Source: Sulfurifustis variabilis | GTDB lineage: Bacteria; Pseudomonadota; Gammaproteobacteria; Acidiferrobacterales; Sulfurifustaceae | Assembly (NCBI RefSeq): GCF_002355415.1 | Contig: NZ_AP014936.1 | Location: 1,116,001 to 1,180,000 of the forward strand | Reading direction: 5' to 3' | Length of the DNA: 64,000 nucleotides | In this document: positions 55,220 through 64,000 of the stretch, piece after piece | Layout: each line of letters starts with the position of its first letter | Position numbering within the stretch: the first letter of the stretch is position 1 | Position numbers and translations under genes: made by a program | Notes under the pieces: generated by a model | Seen by the model: the letters and a program-made list of their open reading frames with translations, nothing else | What the model was told of the DNA's origin: nothing | Databases searched by the model: none

Positions 55220-58200
55220 ATGCGGCTTAAAACCATTCGGCTCTCCGGCTTTAAGTCCTTCGTCGATCCCACCACCATCCCCATCACCGGCAACCTGATC
55301 GGCATCGTCGGCCCCAACGGCTGCGGCAAGTCGAACATCATCGATGCCGTGCGCTGGGTCATGGGCGAGATGTCCGCCAAGCACCTGCGCGGGGATTCGA
55401 TGGCGGACGTCATCTTCAACGGCTCGAACGCGCGCAAGCCGGTGGGCAAGGCGATGGTCGAGCTGGTGTTCGACAACTCGGACGGGAGCGCGGGCGGTCA
55501 GTACGCGCAGTACACCGAGATCGCGATCAAGCGCGAGGCCGGTCGCGACGGTCAGTCGGATTACTTCCTCAACAAGACGCGCTGCCGCCGCAAGGACATC
55601 ACCGATCTCTTCCTCGGCACGGGCCTCGGCCCGCGCGCGTACTCCATCATCGAGCAGGGCATGGTCACGCGCATCATCGAGGCCAAGCCCGAAGACCTGC
55701 GCGGTTTTATCGAGGAGGCGGCCGGCATCTCCCGCTACAAGGAGCGCCGGCGGGAAACCGAGAACCGCATCAAGCACACGCAGGAGAACCTCGCGCGCGT
55801 CGAGGACATCCGCAAGGAGCTCGAGACGCAGCTCTCGCGCCTCAACAAGCAGTCGCGCGCGGCGACGCGCTACAAGGAGCTCAAGCAGGAAGAACGGCTC
55901 GTCCGCGCGCAGCTCCTCGCGCTGAAGTACCGCGAGCTCGACGGGAAGCTCGCGGCGCAGGACGCCGTCATCCGCGAGCACGAGACCGCGCTCGAGGCCG
56001 CGCTCGCGGCGCAGCGCGAGGTCGAGGCGCGCATCGAGCAGCTGCGCGCCGAGCATGCCGAAGCGCTCGACAGGCAGAACACGGTACAGGCCGAGTACTA
56101 CACGGTCGGCAACGAGGTGTCGCGCATCGAGCAGGCGATCGAGCACCTTCGCGAGACGCGCGAGGCGCTGAAGCGCGAGCAGGACCAGCTGAACCGCACC
56201 TGGGCGGAGGCCGAGGCGCATCTCGGCGCCGACCAGGCGAGATTGCAGGAGGCGGAGCAGCGCCTGGCGGACATCGCACCCGATCTCGAAAGGCACCGGA
56301 GCGGGCGCGAGGCCGCGGCGGCGCGGTTGCGCGACGCGGAGGCTGCGATGCAGGCGTGGCAGGAGGCGTGGGAGTCCGCCAGCCAGGCGGCCGCGGAGCC
56401 GACCAAGGCGCGCGAGGTGCAGACGGCCCGCATCCAGGGGCTCGAGTCGCACGTCGCCCAGCTGCGCGATCGCGAGGCCCGGCTCGCGGAAGAACTCGCG
56501 ACCGTCGAGGCGGAGCTTCGCGACGCGGGTCTCGACGCCGTTCGCGACGAGGCGCGCGCCATCGACGAGGCGTGCGCCTCGCTCGAAGCCGCGATCCAGG
56601 AGGCCGGCGAGCGCCTGCAGACCGCGCGCGCCGAGCGCGAGGCGACGACCCAGCGCCTCGAGCAGCTGCGCGGGGCCGTGCAGTCGAACGAGGCCCGGCT
56701 CGCGGGACTCCAGGAGCTGCAGGCCGCGGCGGAGGCGCGCCACGACGCCGGCATCGTCGAGTGGCTGACCCGCGTCGGACTCGCCGACTCGCCGCGGCTC
56801 GCGAGCCGCATCCAGGTCGAATCCGGCTGGGAGACGGCGGTGGAGCGGGTGCTGGGCAGCCGGCTGGCCGCGGTGTGCGCGGAGCGATTCGGCGAAGCGA
56901 CAGCGGGCCTCGACGAGCTGAAGCCCGCGCGCCTGACCGTCGTCGATCTCACGGCCGGCCGCTCGCACGACGCCGTCACCGGCACGCTGATCCACAAGGT
57001 GAAGTCCGATCTCGACCTGGCACCCCTGCTCGCCGGCGTCCACACGGCGGACACGCTGGAGGAGGCCCTGTCGTGGCGGAACGAGCTCAAGGGCCAGGAG
57101 TCGATCATCACGCGCGACGGCGCCTGGGTCGGGCGCAACTGGCTGGACGTCGAGTACGCGGCGGGCAGCGAGCGCGGGTGGCTCGCGCGGGAGCGCGAGA
57201 TCGAAGGCCTGCGTGCCGCGAGCGCCGAGCTCGCGCGGGAAATCGAATCGGCTGCCGCGCAGCTCGCCGGGCAGTCGGACGCGCTCGCCGGCCTAGAGCG
57301 CCGGCGCGAGGAGCTCGCGCGCGAGCTCAACGAGCGACAGCGCGCCCGCGCCGAGCTGCGCGAGCGGCTCGGTCATCGCGAGGCCCGGCTGAACCAGCTC
57401 GAGGGAAGGCGCGCGCAGATCGGCACGGAGCAGCAGGAGATCGCGGCGCAGCGCGCGCGCGACGAGTCCGAGATCGCGGCGGCGACCGAGCGGCTTCGCC
57501 AGGCCGAGGCCGACAGCGGCACGCACGAGGCGCAGCGCGCGGAGCTGTCCGGCCGGCGCGCCGCGGTGCAGGAGGCCCTGGCCGCCGCGCGCGCAGCGGA
57601 AGCGACCGCCCGCGAGCGGGAGCACGAGCTCGAGATCGAGCGGCGCACGCTCGAGACGGCGCGCGAGTCGGTGCGCGCCAGCATCGCGCGGCTCGACGGC
57701 CAGCTCGCCGGGCTGCACCAGCGGCGCGACGAGCTCGCCGCGATGCTTTCCTCGGAGACGCAGGAGAACGATCTGCGGGCACAGCTCAACGAGCAGCTGG
57801 AAAAGCGCCTCGAGGTCGAGGAGCGGCTGGGCGCGGCGCGCAAGGCGACGGGCGAGGCGGATGCGCGCCTGCGCGAGCTCGAGCAGCAGCGTCACAGGGA
57901 CGAGCAGCAGGTCCAGGAAATCCGTGGGGGGCTGGAGTCCGAACGCGTGGTGCGCCAGGAGCTGGTGGTGCGGCGCGACACGTTCGCGGAGCAGTTGCGC
58001 GAAATGGACGCCGAGCCGGCGCAGGTGCTCGCGGAGATGCCCCAGGAGGCGACCGAGACGGGCTGGGCGGAGCGCCTGGACCAGATCCTCGCGCGCATCG
58101 AGCGGCTCGGGCCGATCAACCTCGTCGCCATCGAGGAGTTCCAGGAGCTGTCCGAGCGCAAGGGCTACCTCGACAAGCAGTCCGAAGACCTGTCGCAGGC

Positions 58201-58720
58201 GCTCGCCACGCTCGACGAGGCGATCCGCAAGATGGACCGCGAGACGCGCACGCGCTTCAAGGAGACCTTCGACAAGGTCAACGAGAACTTCCAGCACTTC
58301 TTCCCGAAGCTCTTCGGCGGCGGCAGCGCGTATCTCGAGCTCACGGACAACGATCTGCTCGAGACGGGCGTCACGGTCATGGCGCGCCCGCCGGGCAAGC
58401 GCAACAGCACCATTCACCTGCTGTCCGGCGGCGAGAAGGCGCTGTCGGCGGTGGCGCTCATCTTCTCGATCTTCGAGCTCAACCCGGCGCCGTTCTGCCT
58501 GCTCGACGAGGTCGACGCGCCTCTCGACGATGCGAACGTCGAGCGCTACGGCGAGACGCTCAAGGCGATGTCGGAGCGCACGCAGCTCGTGTACATCACC
58601 CACAACAAGATCAGCATGGAGATGGCGGAGCTTCTCGTCGGCGTCACCATGTCGGAGCCGGGCGTGTCGCGCCTGGTCGCCGTCGACGTCGAAGAGGCCA
58701 TGCAGATGGTCGCGCAGTAG
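55220..58720 (+). CDS. smc: Chromosome segregation protein SMC
   Basis: This 1166-residue SMC ATPase has Walker A GPNGCGKSN at 31-39, a long coiled coil rich in Glu, Arg and Ala, a hinge near residues 515-660, a second coil, then signature LLSGGEKAL near 1068 and Walker B FCLLDEVDAPLDDAN near 1092. It organises and compacts chromosomes, normally with ScpA/ScpB; those genes are not here. Many Gammaproteobacteria with zipA and ligA next to smc show this same order. It starts divergently from the QueF fusion, 75 bp away. Confidence 0.96.
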   Translation: MRLKTIRLSGFKSFVDPTTIPITGNLIGIVGPNGCGKSNIIDAVRWVMGEMSAKHLRGDSMADVIFNGSNARKPVGKAMVELVFDNSDGSAGGQYAQYTEIAIKREAGRDGQSDYFLNKTRCRRKDITDLFLGTGLGPRAYSIIEQGMVTRIIEAKPEDLRGFIEEAAGISRYKERRRETENRIKHTQENLARVEDIRKELETQLSRLNKQSRAATRYKELKQEERLVRAQLLALKYRELDGKLAAQDAVIREHETALEAALAAQREVEARIEQLRAEHAEALDRQNTVQAEYYTVGNEVSRIEQAIEHLRETREALKREQDQLNRTWAEAEAHLGADQARLQEAEQRLADIAPDLERHRSGREAAAARLRDAEAAMQAWQEAWESASQAAAEPTKAREVQTARIQGLESHVAQLRDREARLAEELATVEAELRDAGLDAVRDEARAIDEACASLEAAIQEAGERLQTARAEREATTQRLEQLRGAVQSNEARLAGLQELQAAAEARHDAGIVEWLTRVGLADSPRLASRIQVESGWETAVERVLGSRLAAVCAERFGEATAGLDELKPARLTVVDLTAGRSHDAVTGTLIHKVKSDLDLAPLLAGVHTADTLEEALSWRNELKGQESIITRDGAWVGRNWLDVEYAAGSERGWLAREREIEGLRAASAELAREIESAAAQLAGQSDALAGLERRREELARELNERQRARAELRERLGHREARLNQLEGRRAQIGTEQQEIAAQRARDESEIAAATERLRQAEADSGTHEAQRAELSGRRAAVQEALAAARAAEATAREREHELEIERRTLETARESVRASIARLDGQLAGLHQRRDELAAMLSSETQENDLRAQLNEQLEKRLEVEERLGAARKATGEADARLRELEQQRHRDEQQVQEIRGGLESERVVRQELVVRRDTFAEQLREMDAEPAQVLAEMPQEATETGWAERLDQILARIERLGPINLVAIEEFQELSERKGYLDKQSEDLSQALATLDEAIRKMDRETRTRFKETFDKVNENFQHFFPKLFGGGSAYLELTDNDLLETGVTVMARPPGKRNSTIHLLSGGEKALSAVALIFSIFELNPAPFCLLDEVDAPLDDANVERYGETLKAMSERTQLVYITHNKISMEMAELLVGVTMSEPGVSRLVAVDVEEAMQMVAQ

Positions 58721-58772
58721 ATGGCGAGGTGTTCACGGTGACGATGAAACTCAGTACCCATCCCGGGCTTCC

Positions 58773-58808
58773 CCCTCTCCCCTTGCCCTCTCCAGCGAGG
58801 GGAGAGAG
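58773..58808. repeat. GC-rich inverted repeat between smc and zipA
   Basis: CCCTCTCCCC (58773-58782) pairs perfectly with GGGGAGAGGG (58799-58808) around a 16-base loop. It has the look of the short dispersed intergenic palindromes common in GC-rich Proteobacteria and lacks a T-run. Confidence 0.6.
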
Positions 58809-58841
58809 GGAGTCGGATCGCACGCGCGATAGTTCATAACG

Positions 58842-60074
58842 ATGGATCTGCAGCTCGCACTGCTGCTCATCGGATCCATCATCGTCGCGATCGTCGCGAT
58901 CACCGCCGTCGACAGGGGCCGCATCGCCCGGTCGCTGCGCGGGGGGATTTCCTTCAGGAGCCGGCCGGCCGCGGTGATCAGCCCGGCCAGGCGCGAGCCG
59001 GTCGTGCGGCCCGATCCCGCCGTCCCGGCGCCGCCCGTGGATGCCGAGCGGCGGTTTCTGAAAACCGAGCCGTCGCTGCCGCTCGAGATCGCCCCCGAGC
59101 TCGAGCCCGAGCAGGACCCGCTGTTCGAGGAGCTGGAGAGCATCGAGCGGATTGCCAACCGGCCTTTGAACCTCAATCCCGGGTTCGATCCCCCGGGAAC
59201 CGGTCCCGAGGCGGCCGTGCCCGGCCGGCAGACGGTTCCGGACGAGAGCGTGGATTTCGTGCTGCACCTCCCCGGGCCCGGCCCCGTCTCGCGCCGCACT
59301 GCGCTCGGCATCTACAAACAGAACGAGTACAAGCTCGAGTACCCGCGGGAGATTTTCGGGCAGCGCTACCAGACGAGCTTCTGGTCGACGCTCTCGCACG
59401 ATTCGGACGCCACCAACTACAGCGATCTCAAGCTCTCCATCCAGCTCGTCGACAACGTGCACGGACCGATCGGCGAGAGCGAGCTCAACACCTTCGTGCA
59501 GGTCGGCCTCAAGCTCGCCGACGCCCTGCACCGTCCCGCGAAGTTCTCGCTTCCGTTCGAGCAGGCGCTCGAGCGGGCCAAGGCGCTCGCGAAGTTCTGC
59601 GACGAGTACGACGTGATCGCGGGAGTGAACGTCGCGTCCGACCCGGACAGCCCGTTCAAGGGCCACGCGGTCGTCGCCGCCATGCAGCGCGCGGGGCTGG
59701 AGCTCGGCGCCATGAACATCTACCACAAGCGTGCGGACGGTCGGCTCCTCTACAGCCTCTCGAACCTCTACAAACCCGGCAACTTCAACCCGGCCGAATG
59801 GGAGACGTTCCGGACCTCCGGGCTCGCGCTCTTCATGAGCGTGCCGTGCGTGGAGGACCCCGCCGTGGTGTTCGCGAAGATGGTGGAATCCGCCGCCGCG
59901 ATCGCCGGCTTTCTCGGCGGCCGCCTGCTGGACCAGGACAACCGTGCGTTGACCGAAAAAGGCATCGCCGCCATTCGCGCGCAGATCCAGGGCATCGAGG
60001 GTCGGATGCGCGCCTTCGGGGTGCCTCCGGGCGGCGAGTCCGCGCTCCGTCTCTTCGGCGCGGGACTGAACTGA
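58842..60074 (+). CDS. zipA: Cell-division protein ZipA
   Basis: This 410-residue protein has an N-terminal membrane anchor (LQLALLLIGSIIVAIVAITAVD) facing a cytoplasmic Pro/Glu-rich linker (about 40-150) and a C-terminal FtsZ-binding domain (about 195-395, with SDLKLSIQLVDNVHGPIGESELNTF and WETFRTSGLALFMSVPC). ZipA tethers FtsZ filaments to the membrane. Its place between smc and ligA is the usual one in Gammaproteobacteria and supports the taxon call. The sequence is divergent, so the identification rests on topology, the C-terminal domain and the neighbours. Confidence 0.88.
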   Translation: MDLQLALLLIGSIIVAIVAITAVDRGRIARSLRGGISFRSRPAAVISPARREPVVRPDPAVPAPPVDAERRFLKTEPSLPLEIAPELEPEQDPLFEELESIERIANRPLNLNPGFDPPGTGPEAAVPGRQTVPDESVDFVLHLPGPGPVSRRTALGIYKQNEYKLEYPREIFGQRYQTSFWSTLSHDSDATNYSDLKLSIQLVDNVHGPIGESELNTFVQVGLKLADALHRPAKFSLPFEQALERAKALAKFCDEYDVIAGVNVASDPDSPFKGHAVVAAMQRAGLELGAMNIYHKRADGRLLYSLSNLYKPGNFNPAEWETFRTSGLALFMSVPCVEDPAVVFAKMVESAAAIAGFLGGRLLDQDNRALTEKGIAAIRAQIQGIEGRMRAFGVPPGGESALRLFGAGLN

Positions 60075-60165
60075 CGAGGCCATGTCGAATTCTTGATGCT
60101 GAACGTCGAGTTCAGGAGGCGCGCCGCGCGCGCACCTCAATTACCTGCATCCTGAGCTTCCCTGA

Positions 60166-62187
<2,022 letters not shown>

Positions 62188-62367
62188 CGAGCGGCGGGAC
62201 GGCGCTTCCGGGCGGGGCCGGCCGGGGTCGACCGGCGGCGATCGGTCTCCCCATCCTTTCCAGGGACGTGCGGTAGGGCGCGGCGGACGGTCTGCGAGCG
62301 CTGCCGGGAAGCGGCTCGCTAAGCTTCGCGGCGGCATCCCCCAGAACACCTCTAAAAGCAGCCTTCG

Positions 62368-64000
62368 ATGATCGTCTATCACCTGTGCCGCGCGCGCGAC
62401 GTTCCCCGGCTCCTGATGGAGGGCCTCGTCCGCAGCGAGGGGCGGCATTTCGTGTTCGACCGCTGGCAGGACGCCCAGCTTCTCCTCGGTGCCGTGCAGC
62501 GCGACTCGCTCGCCGGGCGCGAGGCGCGCGAGCACGTCGCGCTCGTGCTCGAGATCGACGAGGACATGACGGCGTTCGCGCCGGTGCCCACCCGCAAGCT
62601 CCCGGCCGGAATGCGGCCCGAGGACATCCGCGATCTCCAGGCGCGCTCGCGCTTCTTCGAGGTCGACGTCAACGCCAAGCGCATCATCGACGTCAAGGAT
62701 GCGCTCGGCGACTCGATCCTCGGCAGGTTCCGCCGCCAGGATCGCGGCCGCGCGCCGATCTGGCGGTTCCTGGGCTACGCGAAACCCTATTGGCCGTTCG
62801 TGGCCGCCGCGACCTTCGCGGGATTGGCGAAGTTCCTCCTGCCGCTCGCGTTCCCCTGGATGCTCAAGGTCCTGCTCGACGACGTGGTGCTCCAGGAGGG
62901 CGTGGATGCGGCCGCGCGGGAGCGGAAGATCATCCAGCTCATCGTCGCCATCCTCGCCGCCAACGTGGTGTGGATGATCGCGACGTACTACCGCAGCGTG
63001 CTCGCCGCGATCGCCGGGCACCGGATGATCCGCGACCTGCGCGTCGCGCTCTTCAGCCACGTGCAGCGGCTGTCGCACGCGTTTTTCGCGCGCCACCAGA
63101 CCGGCGCGATCGTGTCGCGGCTCGTGAGCGACATCAGCCTGGCGCAGAACTTCGTGGGTTCGGCGCTCACGAACGTGTGGATGGACATCGTGCTGCTGAT
63201 CGCGCTCGTCGTGATCCTGACGGTGATCCACCCGATGATGACGCTCGTCTCGCTGGTGCTGATGCCGGTGTACGTGTACGCGCTGCACGCGCTCGGCCCG
63301 CGCATACGCCTGAGCAGCAAGGAGGTGCAGCAGCGCCTCGAGGTGCTCTCGGGCGGGCTGCAGGAGAAGGTCGCGGGCGTCACGATCGTGAAGGGGTTCG
63401 CGCGCGAAGGGCAGGAGACGCAGATCTTCGCGAGCCACGCGAACAAGCTGCTCAACAAGATCCTGTACTCGGCGCGCTTCACGGCCTGGAACGAGGTGGT
63501 GGTGGGCTTCGTCGTGCACTCGGCGCCCGTCCTGGTCGTCTGGTACGGCGTGCACCAGATCCTCGGCGGCCGGCTCACGGTCGGGGAGCTGACCCAGTTC
63601 CTGCTCTACCTCGGCATGTTCTACTTTCCGCTGCAGCGCCTCTCCGATCTTTCCGTGGTGCTCGCCAACTCGCTCGCCGCGATCGACCGCATCTTCGAGT
63701 ACTTCGATACCCAGCCGCACGTGAGCGAGCGTCCCGACGCCGCGCGGCTCGACGAGTGCCAGGGGCGCATCGAGTTCGTCGACGTGGTCTTCGGGTACGA
63801 TTCGAGCGCCGCGACCCTGAAGGACATCCGCCTGTCGATCGCGCCGGGCCAGACGGTCGCGGTGGTGGGGCCGAGCGGCGCCGGCAAGTCGACGCTCGCG
63901 AACCTCGTGCCGCGGTTCTACGACCCGACCGAAGGCCGGATCCTGCTCGACGGCCGCGACCTGCGCGAGCTGGAGCTCGCGTCCCTGCGCCGGCACATCG
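62368..64000 (+). CDS. ABC exporter with unidentified N-terminal domain (C-terminus cut by window edge)
   Basis: An open frame of 544 residues runs off the right edge. Residues about 130-430 are an ABC exporter membrane domain (type I fold: six helices, HVQRLSHAFFARHQTGAIVSRLVSD and the coupling-helix motif). The nucleotide-binding domain has IEFVDVVFGYDSSAATLKDI and Walker A GPSGAGKST near 501; the rest is missing. It resembles MsbA-like multidrug or lipid exporters. Residues 1-128 form an extra cytoplasmic domain starting MIVYHLCRARDVPRLLMEGL, with alternating strands and helices, that I cannot assign. No clear ribosome site precedes the ATG at 62368, so a later start is not excluded. The 180-bp gap after ligA holds no gene I can see. 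Confidence 0.85.
   Translation, partial: MIVYHLCRARDVPRLLMEGLVRSEGRHFVFDRWQDAQLLLGAVQRDSLAGREAREHVALVLEIDEDMTAFAPVPTRKLPAGMRPEDIRDLQARSRFFEVDVNAKRIIDVKDALGDSILGRFRRQDRGRAPIWRFLGYAKPYWPFVAAATFAGLAKFLLPLAFPWMLKVLLDDVVLQEGVDAAARERKIIQLIVAILAANVVWMIATYYRSVLAAIAGHRMIRDLRVALFSHVQRLSHAFFARHQTGAIVSRLVSDISLAQNFVGSALTNVWMDIVLLIALVVILTVIHPMMTLVSLVLMPVYVYALHALGPRIRLSSKEVQQRLEVLSGGLQEKVAGVTIVKGFAREGQETQIFASHANKLLNKILYSARFTAWNEVVVGFVVHSAPVLVVWYGVHQILGGRLTVGELTQFLLYLGMFYFPLQRLSDLSVVLANSLAAIDRIFEYFDTQPHVSERPDAARLDECQGRIEFVDVVFGYDSSAATLKDIRLSIAPGQTVAVVGPSGAGKSTLANLVPRFYDPTEGRILLDGRDLRELELASLRRHI

Overview
The window is GC-rich chromosomal DNA from a gammaproteobacterium. ZipA lies between smc and ligA, the PilS/PilR and minor-pilin loci are of the Pseudomonas type, and rpsT starts with UUG, all as in Gammaproteobacteria. 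SoxY and SoxZ suggest sulfur-compound oxidation, so a chemolithotroph such as an Acidiferrobacterales relative is my best guess; that assignment is inference. Almost all of the sequence is coding, and I saw no insertion sequence, prophage or CRISPR array.

Layout. 1-5 kb: type IV pilus genes on the minus strand, namely a truncated O-antigen-ligase-like gene, pilA with a candidate sigma-54 promoter, and pilR-pilS. 5-9.4 kb: tRNA-Pro, ispB and, divergently, rplU-rpmA-obgE-proB; the two promoters are back to back. 9.5-17.6 kb: rpsT, then murJ-DUF2203-ribF-ileS-lspA-fkpB-ispH. 17.6-24.6 kb: minor-pilin operon fimT-pilV-pilW-pilX-pilY1-pilE. 24.7-31.6 kb: a Fur-like regulator, tRNA-Thr, dodecin and small stress-type genes, with three FNR-type palindromes of the form TTGAT-N4-RTCAA. 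Two of these sit exactly where a class II activator site should be relative to a -10 box, so I read the area as low-oxygen-responsive. 31.6-41.9 kb: ampD and an AmpE/CobD-like membrane protein, then cobalamin genes cobU-cobT-cobC-cobS, cobQ and btuF, and a cobalamin-riboswitch-controlled operon btuB-tonB-pduO. 42-47.3 kb: a small lipoprotein, a GGDEF-EAL protein, and a HAD-btuC-btuD operon. 47.4-53.1 kb: rppH, an RND efflux pair, then soxYZ. 53.2-55.1 kb: one continuous frame that joins a complete QueF nitrile reductase to an FGGY sugar kinase. 55.2-64 kb: smc, zipA, ligA and a truncated ABC exporter with an unexplained N-terminal domain.

How the parts fit. The B12 genes cover outer-membrane uptake (BtuB with its own TonB), periplasmic capture (BtuF), inner-membrane import (BtuCD), adenosylation (PduO) and nucleotide-loop assembly (CobU, CobT, CobS, CobC), plus CobQ. 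This looks like salvage with late-stage synthesis; corrin-ring genes are not here. The pilin genes cover regulation, the major pilin, probable pilin glycosylation and the minor-pilin/PilY1 tip complex.

The least ordinary items are the QueF-FGGY kinase fusion, the FNR-box gene set, the domain fused in front of the ABC exporter, and the riboswitch with a visible ribosome-site-sequestering hairpin.
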